A stretch of DNA of 64,000 nucleotides from Candidatus Hydrogenedens sp. (GCA_012522755.1 JAAYJV010000135.1:32821-96820), one strand, 5' to 3'. Numbered from the stretch's first letter, positions 19,284 to 30,060 are shown. Numbers and translations: made by a program. Notes: a model not told the origin generated them from the letters alone.

Positions 19284-21707
19284 ATGAATCCAATTGATTT
19301 AATCCTTGAAAAAAGAATTGGCACCAGGCCTGTACTGCTCCTCTCTCTTGCAGCGGCATTCCTTTTTTTCGTCAGCATTGCCGTACCGACAGCTCAGGCT
19401 CTGGAAGCGGGTGCCGCAAAAGTGGAAATCACTCCTCCTGTGGGCACCCCGCTCAACGGATACGGGGATCGCATGGGCCGTCCCTCCACGGCTGTCCATG
19501 ATCCCCTCTGGGCCCGCACGGTATTTCTCGATGACGGAAGCACCCGCTTTTTTCTCATTAGCCTCGATCTGGTGGCTGTGAATCCTGAACTGCGCGAGCG
19601 GGTATTGGAACTGTATTCCGGTGCTGTACCCAAAGAAAACGTGCTCATGGTGGCCACACACACCCATAATGGCCATGGCGGCATGTGCAGGAATCTATTG
19701 CTGCGCAGCGTCTCCGGGCGTTTTATCCCCGAGGTACTGGAAGCCACAGCGGAGAAAATCGTGGAGTCCATGAAGAAGGCCTATTCCAACAGAACTCGGG
19801 CCGCTCTGGGTTATGGACTGGGCAACAGCGAAGGTCTCTCTGTGAACAGGCGTTTTGCCAATGGGCCTGCAGAAACACAATTTGGCGTCATCCGCATAGA
19901 AGATGCCGACGGCAAACCCATTGCCCTGATCACGAATTTCACGGGTCACCCCACTTCCATGGGCGGCGAGGACAAATATTCTTTTTCAGCGGACTATCCC
20001 GGATATTATTATCTGGAAATTGAATCTCTGGCGGGAGAAGAATGTGTCGCTCTTTTTCTGAACGGCGCCCAGGGCAACCAGACCATTTCCGGGCCTTCAG
20101 TCAAATCTGATATGAGTCGCACGGAAGGGGTAGGCCGTGAAATAGCTCAAAAGGCCCATGCTCTGTCCAAAGATCTGGCTTTCAGCGACGTGATCTTCAA
20201 GCTCAGCCATAAAAAAGCCCTGTTGCCTTTGACTCTGGCCGACAATCTTCAGCCCGAAAGTGCGGATCTCTATTCTCTGGAGATCAACGATCTTCTCATT
20301 TCTTTTTTCCCGGGCGAACCCTGCGTGGAAATCGGGCTCAACCTGAGAGAACGTGCTCTGGACCGGGGCTACGAGGCTCATTGGTCTGTGGGGCTGGCCA
20401 ACGATTACCTCATGTATTTTGTGCCCCGCTCCCTCTATCCCTATCCCGAATATGAATCCTTCATGAACTTCTTCGGCCCCGGTATGGAAGACTGGCTTTA
20501 CCGCGAATTCGAAAGCCTCATGAGCCGCAAGATGCTTGTGGAATCCATAGACAGCCTGGATGACGAAGTGGTGGAAGATATGATTCCTCATGAGCCTCAG
20601 GAGTCACAGTCCGTATTCACTGTCCGGGGATCCGCTCATGAAATGGGCCTGGCACGAGGAAACTTCTTTCAAGATTCAATTCAAAAGAAATATAAAGAGC
20701 GTATTTTCGATCCTGTAGACACAGGCAAGTGGTATGCCCCGGGAAGCTGGTGGAAAGGCGCACCCTCTTTCATGAATCTCACGCCCGTGGCACTCACATC
20801 TCTGGGCATGGGCTCCCGGTCTCTTCTGCTGGGCTTATCCGAGGATTACATCCGTGAAATGGAAGGCCTGGCCGAGGGAGCCGGACTTCCTTTTGACGGT
20901 CTCTGGCTCATGCAGCATGCACGCCTGTATACGCTGGTGAAAGACCAGGCTGAACTCTTCTCTCTGCCCCTGTGCACAATGGTTGCCCTCACCGGCGATT
21001 ACACGGGCACCGGGGATCTTCTGCTGGGTCGCACCCTGGACTGGGTTGATGAAGAGGAAGATCTGATCCTCCGCACATTGCCGGAAAGTGGCATCCCCTC
21101 CCTTCAGGTGGGCTTCGATTGGACAGCCGGTGTATTGACAGGGTTGAATCAGGAACGGCTTTTCCTGAGTCTTGAATATGTACCCTACGGCGAGGATGTC
21201 ATGCCTCCAGAGGCTCCTGTGGAATTTCTGCTGGGCGAACTGCTGCGCCGCTGTTCCTCATACAGCGAAGCCGTGGAGCGTCTGACCAGTGCTGATTACA
21301 TCAGAAATTACCATGTACTCGTAGCGGGCTATGATGGTGAAAAATCTTCGGCCGCTGTGGTGGAGTATGGAGACAAGATCACGGTGCGTCATGCGGAAGA
21401 AGGCATTCTCCTGGGGGTATTGCCTGAAACAGAGGGGATCCCCGAAGAGACCCGTACACGCTATCAGTTCTTATATGAAAAACTGAAGGAAACCCCCGTT
21501 ACGGACAGAGAAGAATTGGGAGTTCTGCTCACCCCCCCACTCCCTGACGAAGGAGGAAACATGAATCGTCTGTGGAACGATTACTCCCGCCATTGCGTTG
21601 TTCTTCATCTGTCTGAGGCCGAACTCTCCTGTGCCATGAGAGAGGCCAATGGGGAAGCAGGCACCTTTATCACCCAGCCTGTAAGAGAGGAAGTGCATCA
21701 TGACTGA
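19284..21707 (+). CDS. Fusion protein: neutral/alkaline ceramidase-like N-terminal domain + acid ceramidase/NAAA/C45-like Ntn hydrolase domain
   Basis: AGAAKVEITPPVGTPLNGYGDR, MVATHTHNGHGG, NFTGHPTSMG (ceramidase-like); from about residue 445 VRGSAHEMGLARG...LPLCTMVALTGDYTGTGDLLLGRTLDW (Ntn Cys-Thr...Arg..Asp). Confidence 0.82.
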   Translation: MNPIDLILEKRIGTRPVLLLSLAAAFLFFVSIAVPTAQALEAGAAKVEITPPVGTPLNGYGDRMGRPSTAVHDPLWARTVFLDDGSTRFFLISLDLVAVNPELRERVLELYSGAVPKENVLMVATHTHNGHGGMCRNLLLRSVSGRFIPEVLEATAEKIVESMKKAYSNRTRAALGYGLGNSEGLSVNRRFANGPAETQFGVIRIEDADGKPIALITNFTGHPTSMGGEDKYSFSADYPGYYYLEIESLAGEECVALFLNGAQGNQTISGPSVKSDMSRTEGVGREIAQKAHALSKDLAFSDVIFKLSHKKALLPLTLADNLQPESADLYSLEINDLLISFFPGEPCVEIGLNLRERALDRGYEAHWSVGLANDYLMYFVPRSLYPYPEYESFMNFFGPGMEDWLYREFESLMSRKMLVESIDSLDDEVVEDMIPHEPQESQSVFTVRGSAHEMGLARGNFFQDSIQKKYKERIFDPVDTGKWYAPGSWWKGAPSFMNLTPVALTSLGMGSRSLLLGLSEDYIREMEGLAEGAGLPFDGLWLMQHARLYTLVKDQAELFSLPLCTMVALTGDYTGTGDLLLGRTLDWVDEEEDLILRTLPESGIPSLQVGFDWTAGVLTGLNQERLFLSLEYVPYGEDVMPPEAPVEFLLGELLRRCSSYSEAVERLTSADYIRNYHVLVAGYDGEKSSAAVVEYGDKITVRHAEEGILLGVLPETEGIPEETRTRYQFLYEKLKETPVTDREELGVLLTPPLPDEGGNMNRLWNDYSRHCVVLHLSEAELSCAMREANGEAGTFITQPVREEVHHD

Positions 21708-23343
21708 TCATATCCAAGTTCATTCCTGGGGAGGTGCAGCCAGTAAATTGAAAATGCGCCAATCTCCCTCTATCCGGGGACCCTTTGTCTTTTTCTTCCT
21801 TCTTCTCATTGTGGCCGCTGCGACCTGGCTTTTCTGGCCTTCGCCCACAGGGGGAGAGATGGAGTCTTTTATCCCTGCAGACCATGGAATAGAAATTTAC
21901 ATTCATGATCCCGCCACACGTCGCAGTGAACTGATGAAAAATCCCTTGCTGGATACCATCCCTTCAGGAACAGCGGCGGGACAGTATAAGCAGATTCTCA
22001 CCCGGGATCTCCCCCTTCCCGGCTGGTTGCTGAACAATCTGAGCAGTGGCCTCTTTCATATTTCTCTTGCGGACAACAGCAGCCCGAATGAAATCCTTAT
22101 CATCACACGGATGACCCGTATCGGCCTTTTTACAGAAAAGTTTTTTTCCCGTTCCGGCCGGGTAACAAAAGAGCGTGCCGGTGGTCTGGATCTGAAAAAG
22201 GTCAGAGATGCGGAGCTCTATTATTCCGTCCGAAATAAATACCTCCTGCTGAGCCCCTCCAGGGATATACTCATCCGATCATTGACCCTGCCCGCTGAAG
22301 AAGCCATAGAAAGGAAAAAATTTCTGGACGGCTCTCTCTTCTCCCGGGAAGCGGATGTGTACTGTCGTTTTGCAGGGCAGGTCTTCTCTCCACAGCCCGA
22401 TCTTTTTTCCGATCTTTCCGTGGCTCTGCGACTGAATCAGGCTGTGCCCCGTATCTCCGTGTTGGGAAGCTTTTCTGATATGGCGGCTGTAAAATATGCC
22501 TCCCTTCTGCAGGAGACTGTGTCTGAAGACGCACTGGACACCCCTTTGGAAGGTATAGCCTCTCTGTCTGTCAATCTGGGCATGCCCCTCCCTGAATGGT
22601 ATGGGAAGCTGGTTGAAATTGAATCAGGGACGGGCGGACTTTATGACTGGCTTGTCTTACCTGAAGCTTTGCCTGAAGATGCCGGCGCCACCGATATGCT
22701 TCAGTATCTTCTTGCCACGCTTTTCCATTCAGCCGGAGAGCGTTTCCGTCTGGCCTGGTTCGGCTTTGATGAAACAGAAGTCCTTCCCGCACCTCTTCTG
22801 GCCGGGACTCTGGAAGCGCGCACCGATGCTCTTCATGCGGCCTATGACCTGGTGCCCGAGCCTTCGCTGTCCAATGAGATGATTGATCTCTACCCCCATA
22901 TCGATTCAGAAGAACTGTTGGCGACCCTTCCTTTCATCGGTGGAGAAAACATGACCCCTTCCATGAACCTCTATTCTCAAGGGGTTCTGCTCAGCAGCAG
23001 CGAAGGACTGGTTCGCGATCTGGTACAATGGGAGCCTGTGGCGTCGAAGATGGGTAAAAAGGCCAACCTCTATTTCCATCTTCGCCCGGCACAAGCCTGG
23101 GATGCCGTGGTACCCTCTTTATGTGAACTGGCGGCGGCCGGACTACTGCGCAACCACAGCGAAGCCTCTTTTGCGGAGCTGGCCCAGGAATGGAGAGAGC
23201 AGATCAGCCCCTTGCAGGAAATAGCCTTTCTGGGCGTTGTCCGGAAAAAAGGAATTCACCTTGAGGCGAAAATAGCACTGGGCAACGTCGCACAGGATAT
23301 GGACATTGACACCGCTCACTTCGAAAACAGGGAGCATTCATGA
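21700..23343 (+). CDS. Conserved hypothetical membrane-anchored protein (DUF3352-like architecture)
   Basis: One N-terminal TM (FVFFFLLLIVAAATWLFW), long extracytoplasmic domain; overlaps upstream gene by 8 bp and smpB by 4 bp. Confidence 0.55.
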   Translation: MTDHIQVHSWGGAASKLKMRQSPSIRGPFVFFFLLLIVAAATWLFWPSPTGGEMESFIPADHGIEIYIHDPATRRSELMKNPLLDTIPSGTAAGQYKQILTRDLPLPGWLLNNLSSGLFHISLADNSSPNEILIITRMTRIGLFTEKFFSRSGRVTKERAGGLDLKKVRDAELYYSVRNKYLLLSPSRDILIRSLTLPAEEAIERKKFLDGSLFSREADVYCRFAGQVFSPQPDLFSDLSVALRLNQAVPRISVLGSFSDMAAVKYASLLQETVSEDALDTPLEGIASLSVNLGMPLPEWYGKLVEIESGTGGLYDWLVLPEALPEDAGATDMLQYLLATLFHSAGERFRLAWFGFDETEVLPAPLLAGTLEARTDALHAAYDLVPEPSLSNEMIDLYPHIDSEELLATLPFIGGENMTPSMNLYSQGVLLSSSEGLVRDLVQWEPVASKMGKKANLYFHLRPAQAWDAVVPSLCELAAAGLLRNHSEASFAELAQEWREQISPLQEIAFLGVVRKKGIHLEAKIALGNVAQDMDIDTAHFENREHS

Positions 23344-23804
23344 GCGCCGGAATCAAAATAATCACTAAAAACCGTCATGCCTATCATGAGTATACCGTTC
23401 TGGACAAACTGGAAGCGGGTATCGCTCTGGAAGGGACGGAAGTGAAATCCATCCGCATGCACAACACTTTCTCGCTGAAAGAGGCTTATGTGGATTTTCA
23501 AAACGGGGAAGCCTGGCTGGTTGGTTCCAGAATCAGCCCTTATGACAAAGGGAACCGGAACAATCATGAGCCTGTACGGCAACGCAAACTGCTCTTGAAA
23601 AAAGCGGAGATCAACCGTCTCATCCGACGTGTTGAAGAAAAAGGACTGACCGTTGTGCCTCTTGCGGCCTATTTCAAGAAGGGGAAAGTGAAAGTGGAAA
23701 TAGGTCTCGGCCGGGGAAAACGTCTCTATGACAAACGGGACACCATCAAGCAACGGGAAACAGATCGCGAGATTGAACGGGCCATGAAACGCAACTTGAA
23801 ATAG
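23340..23804 (+). CDS. smpB: SsrA-binding protein SmpB
   Basis: ITKNRHAYHEYTVLDKLEAGIALEGTEVKSIR...GRGKRLYDKRDTIKQRETDREIERA. Confidence 0.98.
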   Translation: MSAGIKIITKNRHAYHEYTVLDKLEAGIALEGTEVKSIRMHNTFSLKEAYVDFQNGEAWLVGSRISPYDKGNRNNHEPVRQRKLLLKKAEINRLIRRVEEKGLTVVPLAAYFKKGKVKVEIGLGRGKRLYDKRDTIKQRETDREIERAMKRNLK

Positions 23805-23816
23805 AAGCGGTGGTCG

Positions 23817-25508
23817 TCACCCCCTTGTCTGACTGAAATAGCGGCAAAGAATCTCGCAGAGACTGTCAGCAGACTGAACAGCGCTTTCCAACACTGGAGA
23901 ACAGCCCTGAGCGAGCAATGCCTCCGTTGTGGTGGGGCCTATGGATGCGTAGAGTACTTCTTTCTCTGACTGAAAGTCTTGAGGAGACAAGCCGTTGTCC
24001 GTCATGGCTGTAACGGCTGAAGGGCTGAAAGCACAGATCACCTCCGGTTGAAAAGAAATGATCTCTTCTTTTTCGGCTGGGTTCAAGGTCACGGAGCGGG
24101 TTTCATAACAAAGAGGCGATACCACCTCCATCCCGCCCTTATGTAAAAGAGTGCACAACTCGGGAAGAGCTTTGTCTCCACGGGGAATAACGATTTTTGT
24201 GCCAGCCCGCTCCGGCTCAAGAGCGAGGAGCTCATTGGCCATCACCTTGGCCGTGGCTTTTGCAGGGATGAGTGAAGGTGCGAGTCCGTAAAGTGCCAGA
24301 ACAGCCGCTGTGGCTTCCCCTATAGCCACAATACGCAGACCCTTTTTCAAAGACAAAGGCTGTATTGCTTTTCTTGCCGGATTCAAAAAATGATGAACCG
24401 TATTCACACTCGTAAACAAAAGCCAGTCTGCATCCACTTCCTCAGCACTGATATCAACAGGAAGCCCTTGAATACTGACAAGAGGCCTTTCAAGCACTTC
24501 AGCGCCCTGTGCTCTCAGTGAGGTAGCAAATGCAGCACTCTGGTGCCCTGGCCGGGTGACCAGAATACGGCGTCCCAAAAGCGTTTTCTCAGGAAAAGAC
24601 TCGTCTGGGTCCGAAGAAAAGACAGCCTTCTTCAGGATCTTTCCCAGAGCCGGACCGGACTCAGTGACACCGGAAAACTCACATATTCCCTTCCGAAGAT
24701 AAAAATAACGGTTCCCGTCATCAGATGCAAAGGCAAGGTAAGCAAGCCTTTGCCCTTCCGTCCAGGAATGAACCGCCAGCGGAGAGCGGCAACCGCCGCC
24801 GAAAGCCTTCAGTGCCATTCGTTCAAAGAAGACTGCTTCCTCTGTGAGCCTGTCATTCAAGGGGCTGAGAAGCTCCTCCAGTGCCTGGTCCTCTTTACGG
24901 ATTTCCACGGCGATGGCACCCTGTCCCGGTGCAGGCACCATCATGTTCACGGGAATGATATGAAGCCCCTCTTCCTGCATAAGCCCGAGTCTGGACAAGC
25001 CCGCTTTTGCCAGCAGAATGGCATCATAATCGCCCCGGCGCAGTTTGTCAATCCTGGTCTGTACATTACCGCGAATATCTTTGATCTTCAGATCGGGACG
25101 AAATCGGCGCAGCTGCACTTCCCGGCGGAGGCTCGAGGTTCCGACTGCAGCCCCTGAAGGGAGCGTATCCAGGGTATAAGCTTCATTTGAAAGAAGCAGA
25201 TCCTCGGCATCTTCCCGGGCAGCCACAGCCACAAGCTTCAATGCTTCCGGCTGTTCCGTGGGCAGGTCTTTCAGGCTGTGTACGGCCACATCAATCTCCC
25301 TGGCCAGCAATGCTTTTTCCAGCTCCCGGGTAAAGGCGCCCCATCCGCCCAATTGAGAGAGGGAAGAAGCCTGATCACGATCCCCTGAGGTTTTAATGAT
25401 GCGTTTTTCCACTTCAATTTCGGGATGAAGAGCGGAAAAGGATCTCATGATCTGATCTGTCTGCGCCAGAGCCAGCGCACTGCCCCGGGTACCGAATAGT
25501 ATTTTCAT
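23817..25508 (-). CDS. hemC/hemD: Bifunctional hydroxymethylbilane synthase / uroporphyrinogen-III synthase
   Basis: MKILFGTRGSALALAQTDQIM, KDLPTEQP, AFGGGCRSPLAVH (HemC); C-terminal LLGRRILVTRPGHQSAAFATSL...FTSVNTVHHF (HemD). Confidence 0.95.
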   Translation of the reverse strand: MKILFGTRGSALALAQTDQIMRSFSALHPEIEVEKRIIKTSGDRDQASSLSQLGGWGAFTRELEKALLAREIDVAVHSLKDLPTEQPEALKLVAVAAREDAEDLLLSNEAYTLDTLPSGAAVGTSSLRREVQLRRFRPDLKIKDIRGNVQTRIDKLRRGDYDAILLAKAGLSRLGLMQEEGLHIIPVNMMVPAPGQGAIAVEIRKEDQALEELLSPLNDRLTEEAVFFERMALKAFGGGCRSPLAVHSWTEGQRLAYLAFASDDGNRYFYLRKGICEFSGVTESGPALGKILKKAVFSSDPDESFPEKTLLGRRILVTRPGHQSAAFATSLRAQGAEVLERPLVSIQGLPVDISAEEVDADWLLFTSVNTVHHFLNPARKAIQPLSLKKGLRIVAIGEATAAVLALYGLAPSLIPAKATAKVMANELLALEPERAGTKIVIPRGDKALPELCTLLHKGGMEVVSPLCYETRSVTLNPAEKEEIISFQPEVICAFSPSAVTAMTDNGLSPQDFQSEKEVLYASIGPTTTEALLAQGCSPVLESAVQSADSLCEILCRYFSQTRG

Positions 25509-26788
25509 TCTTCTTTGGGTTCCCCCCATCCGAAAACAGTTTGTATGTGTTCCATCAGCAATTCCTGTTCAGGAAGCTGCGAGAACTCTTTGATGGCCAG
25601 TAGGGGCATCCGCAGCATGTGGTTGGTGATTCTTTTTGAAAACTGTTCCAATTCCTTCCGTTCTTCTTCAGAAAGATCGGGCAGTTGAGCCAGGGTCCGT
25701 GAAAGTTCAGATTCCCGGATATCATTGAAGGACTTGGTCAGCGATTTGATGAGAGGTTCGGAGGAAAGGCGACGTTGCCAATGAACAAAGGACAGACATT
25801 CTTTCTCCACAATTTCGAGACAGGCCGGTATCTCATCCTGTCTTTTCCTCAAGTTTCTTTCAGCGACCCCCTGTAAATCATCCATATCATAGCAATAGAC
25901 ATTGTCGATATGAGCCGCTTCTTTTTCTATATCACGGGGAACAGCGATATCAATGACAAACATGGGGGCTCTCCCCCGCTTTTCTATGGCCCGTTGAAAA
26001 TCAGAGGCTCTGAGGATGATATCGGAAGCGCCTGTTGAACTGATCACAATATCCGCCCTGTGCAGATGACAGGGAAGCGCCTGAAGAACAAAGGCTTCCC
26101 CTTGGTACTTGCTGGCCAGTTCTTCCGCATGGGCCAGAGTCCGGTTCAAGACCATGACACGCCCGACACCCCGTTCGATAAGACTTTTCAATGCCAGCTC
26201 GCTCACCTGGCCGGAACCGACGATCATGGCTGTCTTGCCGGCAAGCTGTTTGAGTTTCGTCTCGGCCAGATCAACAGCCACGGAAGCCACAGACACTTTG
26301 CCCTTCCCCATGTCTGTTTCGGTGCGTATTCTTTTCCCGCATTTCAAGGCCCGTTGAACCAACATGGACAAAATGCGGTTCAAGCCTCCCGCATTGGAGG
26401 CTGTTTCACTGGCCCGTTGAATCTGTCCCATGATCTCATTTTCACCGACTACCATACTGTCCAGACTGGCCGCCACAGAAAAGAAATGGCGTACAGCGGA
26501 ATCATTGCTGTAATGATAGAGAAAATCAGAAAATTCCGATTCTTCCAGACTTGTCGCCTCGCCCAGAAAAGATTTGATCTGGCTGTGAAGAAATTCAGCC
26601 TGTTGCCTGGCGTGGACATAGACTTCCAGCCTGTTGCAGGTAGCAAGGATCAAAACGCCACTGTCATTTCCGAGCCGTTTCTGGAATTGTTCCACCATGG
26701 CGGGTATATGATCGGAAGGCAGTGCCATGCGCTCCCGCAAAGCAAGGGGGCTGGTATGATGGCTGAGACCGGTTATGGCAATTGTCAT
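25505..26788 (-). CDS. hemA: Glutamyl-tRNA reductase
   Basis: GLSHHTSPLALRERMA, LATCNRLEVY, GENEIMGQIQRA, VNRT; overlaps hemC start by 4 bp. Confidence 0.97.
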   Translation of the reverse strand: MTIAITGLSHHTSPLALRERMALPSDHIPAMVEQFQKRLGNDSGVLILATCNRLEVYVHARQQAEFLHSQIKSFLGEATSLEESEFSDFLYHYSNDSAVRHFFSVAASLDSMVVGENEIMGQIQRASETASNAGGLNRILSMLVQRALKCGKRIRTETDMGKGKVSVASVAVDLAETKLKQLAGKTAMIVGSGQVSELALKSLIERGVGRVMVLNRTLAHAEELASKYQGEAFVLQALPCHLHRADIVISSTGASDIILRASDFQRAIEKRGRAPMFVIDIAVPRDIEKEAAHIDNVYCYDMDDLQGVAERNLRKRQDEIPACLEIVEKECLSFVHWQRRLSSEPLIKSLTKSFNDIRESELSRTLAQLPDLSEEERKELEQFSKRITNHMLRMPLLAIKEFSQLPEQELLMEHIQTVFGWGEPKEE

Positions 26789-27053
26789 GAAAATACCTGG
26801 TTACTGAAAGATTGGAAATTGCGCCCTTTAAACAAGCGTCACTGCTGGCTTTTCCCCGGGAAGGTAACACAGAAGAAGGCTCTGAAGATTCCTGAGAGAA
26901 GTTCTATGGCTTCACTCGAAAAGCGTCTTTTATTCACCTCCGCCGGAAGGCCCGAAATATATTATATACTGAGAGACTTTGACTTGCATACTCTCCTAAC
27001 CGTATTATTACTGTTCCCAGGGCCTTATTTCCAGCAGTACCGAAAGAAATTGT

Positions 27054-27812
27054 ATGACACGTATCATTGCTGTGGCAAATCAGAAGGGCGGAGTGGGTAA
27101 AACCACCACCGCTGTGAATCTTGCAGCCTGTCTGGCGGAGATGGGTATTTCCGTGCTTCTTATCGATCTGGATCCTCAGGGAAATGCCAGTCAGGCCGCC
27201 GGGGTGGACAAACACAGCGTCCCCACCACGATTTATCAGGCCCTTCTGGGGCACGTGCCCATCCAGAATGCCATTGTCGCCACACCCTATGAAAATCTTT
27301 CACTTATCGCCTCCACCAAAGATCTGGTGGGCGCGGAAATAGAGCTTTCCGCTCTGGACAACCGTGCTTTTTATCTGACCACTGCACTGAAACCGGTTAT
27401 TCCCCAATATAAGTGGATCATTGTGGACAGTCCGCCTTCTTTGGGAGTGCTTACCCTGAACGCCTTGACAGCGTCCAACGGCGTGCTTGCTCCGCTGCAG
27501 TGCGAATATTTCGCTCTGGAAGGCCTCTCGGAACTGTTGCACACGATTATCACTGTAAAACGTTCACTCAACAACAATGTTAATATTTTCGGGGTACTGC
27601 TCACCATGTTCCAACACACCTTGCTTTCGCGGCAAGTTGTTGATGATGTGCGCGCTCATTTCATGAATGATGTATTCCAAACGGTCATTCCCCGAAATGT
27701 CTCACTGGCCGAAGCACCCAGTTACGGGATGCCTGTCAACCATTACTCTCCCAAATCAACAGGAGCGGCCGCATATAAAGCACTTGCCAAAGAGGTTTTA
27801 ACCCGTGAATAA
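27054..27812 (+). CDS. parA: Chromosome partitioning ATPase ParA/Soj
   Basis: VANQKGGVGKTTTAVNLAACLA deviant Walker A; LIDLDPQGNASQAAG; VDSPPSLGVLTLNAL. Confidence 0.97.
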   Translation: MTRIIAVANQKGGVGKTTTAVNLAACLAEMGISVLLIDLDPQGNASQAAGVDKHSVPTTIYQALLGHVPIQNAIVATPYENLSLIASTKDLVGAEIELSALDNRAFYLTTALKPVIPQYKWIIVDSPPSLGVLTLNALTASNGVLAPLQCEYFALEGLSELLHTIITVKRSLNNNVNIFGVLLTMFQHTLLSRQVVDDVRAHFMNDVFQTVIPRNVSLAEAPSYGMPVNHYSPKSTGAAAYKALAKEVLTRE

Positions 27813-28722
27813 AGCTCCAAAAAAGAAAAAAGCCAAAGGTCTGGGGCGCGGCCTGGATGCCTTGATCCCTGCTGCACATATGGATCAGAGTACGTCCTCC
27901 CTTTCCCCCATACCTGAAACAACGCCGTCCGATCCTTCTCTGGGCGTTCTCATGCATCTGAATCCGGAGATGATCAAACCGAATCCGCGCCAGCCCAGAA
28001 AGTACTTTAATGAGGAGGCGCTGGAAGAACTGGCCGAGTCTGTAAAAAATGATGGAGTACAGGAACCCCTCATTGTACGTAAAGTTGGCGACAGCTATGA
28101 GATTGTCTGCGGTGAACGCCGTTGCCGTGCCGCTGTCATGGCGGGTCTGGAAACAGTCCCCGTCATCTGCCGTCCCATCGCCGATCAGGAAATGCTGAAA
28201 TTCGGTATTATCGAAAACATTCAGCGCGAAGACCTGAACGCCATTGAACTCGCCCAGGCCTATAAAGAGCTCATGGACGAATACGAATGGACACAGGAAG
28301 AGCTGTCCCGTGAAGTGGGCAAAAAACGCGCAACTGTGACCAACACACTCCGTCTGTTACAATTACCGGAAGGCATACAGCAGCAGGTTGCCGACGGTTT
28401 GTTGTCCATGGGTCACGCCCGGGCACTTCTTTCACTGGCCTCGACAACGGAACAGCTGGCTCTGGCACGACGGATTATCAGTCAGGGCCTTTCCGTACGA
28501 CAGGCGGAACAGATGGTTTCGCAGCGTTCTGAAAACAAGAAGCGACCAAGCCGTCAGAAAGCGGAAAAAGAGCCGCATATCAAAGACCTGGAAGAACGCT
28601 TACGGCGCAGTCTGGGCACCAAAGTTAATGTAAAGCCGACAGATCAGGAAAAAGGCACCATAGAAATTGCGTATTTTTCTCTGGATGATCTGGACCGTCT
28701 GTTGGATTGTATGATCAGATAG
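27805..28722 (+). CDS. parB: ParB/Spo0J family partition protein
   Basis: [56 protein letters not shown]; overlaps parA. Confidence 0.97.
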   Translation: MNKAPKKKKAKGLGRGLDALIPAAHMDQSTSSLSPIPETTPSDPSLGVLMHLNPEMIKPNPRQPRKYFNEEALEELAESVKNDGVQEPLIVRKVGDSYEIVCGERRCRAAVMAGLETVPVICRPIADQEMLKFGIIENIQREDLNAIELAQAYKELMDEYEWTQEELSREVGKKRATVTNTLRLLQLPEGIQQQVADGLLSMGHARALLSLASTTEQLALARRIISQGLSVRQAEQMVSQRSENKKRPSRQKAEKEPHIKDLEERLRRSLGTKVNVKPTDQEKGTIEIAYFSLDDLDRLLDCMIR

Positions 28723-28736
28723 CAAAGGACCTGGAA

Positions 28737-30011
28737 ATGTTTGACATAAAACTCATCAGAAACAACCCGGAGCTGGTACGTGCAGCCATGGAAAAGCGCA
28801 ATGCTCCGGTGGATCTCGATACCATTCTCGCCGTGGATGCGAAGCGGCGTTCTGCTGTCTACGAAATGGAGCAGCTGCGGGCCCGGCAGAATCAGGCCAG
28901 TGAAACCATTGCACGGAAGAAAAAGAACCGGGAAGACGCCGATGATGTTATCGAAGAGATGAAACAGATCAAAGAGCAATCGGCAACACTGGAAATTGTT
29001 GTTCGTCAGGCGGAAGAAGACCTGCAGGAAATTCTCCTCTCCCTTCCCAATCTCCCTGACGAGACCGTTCCCTTCGGCAAAAATGAAGAAGACAATCAGG
29101 TGATCCGTCATTGGGGTGAGCCTCCCGCTTTTGACTTCGAAGTCAAAGACCATGTGGACATTGCTGAAAAACTCGGTATTGTTGATTTCAGCCGGGCCGC
29201 CAAGATTGCCGGAGCACGCTTTACCCTCAGCCTGGGCTATGGTGCGCAGATTGAACGGGCGCTCATCAACTTCATGCTCGATGCCCATACGAAACTGCAT
29301 GGCTATACGGAGGCACTCCCTCCTCTCCTCGTCAATACACCGAGCGTACAGGGTACCGGACAATTGCCGAAGTTCTCCGCCGACCTCTTCAAGGTGGACA
29401 ATACCGATTACTGGCTGATCCCCACAGCGGAAGTACCTGTAACCAATATCCACAGAGATGAAATTCTGCGCGAGGAAGACCTGCCCAAATATTATGTTGC
29501 CTATACGCCTTGTTTCAGAAGTGAGGCGGGCTCTTACGGTAAAGACACGCGCGGAATGATTCGTGTCCATCAATTCAATAAAGTTGAACTGGTGAAATTC
29601 ACGACACCGGAAACTTCCTGGGATGAATTGGAAAAGCTGACAGCCAATGCGGAATATATTCTCCAGCAACTGGGTCTGGCATACAGAGTTGTCAACCTCT
29701 GTGGTGGTGATCTGGGCTTTTCCTCGGCCAAAACCTATGATCTGGAAGTCTGGGTACCCGCTCAGAATACTTACAGAGAAATCAGTTCCTGTTCAAATTT
29801 CACTGACTTTCAGGCACGTCGTGCAAACATACGTTTCAGACGTGACAAAAAACCTGAGTTCGTTCATACGCTCAACGGATCAGGTCTCGCCGTGGGTCGT
29901 ACTGTCGTCGCTATTCTTGAAAACTACCAGCAGGAAGACGGCAGCGTGGTTATTCCGGAGGCATTGCGCCCCTATATGGGAGGACTGACACAGATTCCAG
30001 CCCGACCCTGA
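28737..30011 (+). CDS. serS: Seryl-tRNA synthetase
   Basis: [94 protein letters not shown]. Confidence 0.98.
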   Translation: MFDIKLIRNNPELVRAAMEKRNAPVDLDTILAVDAKRRSAVYEMEQLRARQNQASETIARKKKNREDADDVIEEMKQIKEQSATLEIVVRQAEEDLQEILLSLPNLPDETVPFGKNEEDNQVIRHWGEPPAFDFEVKDHVDIAEKLGIVDFSRAAKIAGARFTLSLGYGAQIERALINFMLDAHTKLHGYTEALPPLLVNTPSVQGTGQLPKFSADLFKVDNTDYWLIPTAEVPVTNIHRDEILREEDLPKYYVAYTPCFRSEAGSYGKDTRGMIRVHQFNKVELVKFTTPETSWDELEKLTANAEYILQQLGLAYRVVNLCGGDLGFSSAKTYDLEVWVPAQNTYREISSCSNFTDFQARRANIRFRRDKKPEFVHTLNGSGLAVGRTVVAILENYQQEDGSVVIPEALRPYMGGLTQIPARP

Positions 30012-30060
30012 GCTCTTTCAGCATCCGGGGCCGGTTCAGACAAAGGAGTCCGAAATATTC

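Noticed and set aside
23804-23830. Possible ssrA (tmRNA) next to smpB
   Set aside because: Only 12 bp separate smpB from the convergent hemCD; no room for tmRNA.
26060-27100. 346-aa plus-strand ORF antisense to hemA
   Set aside because: Shadow ORF of a strongly conserved HemA frame; His/Gln-rich low-quality translation without domain motifs.
28644-29669. 341-aa minus-strand ORF opposite serS
   Set aside because: Shadow ORF over conserved seryl-tRNA synthetase.
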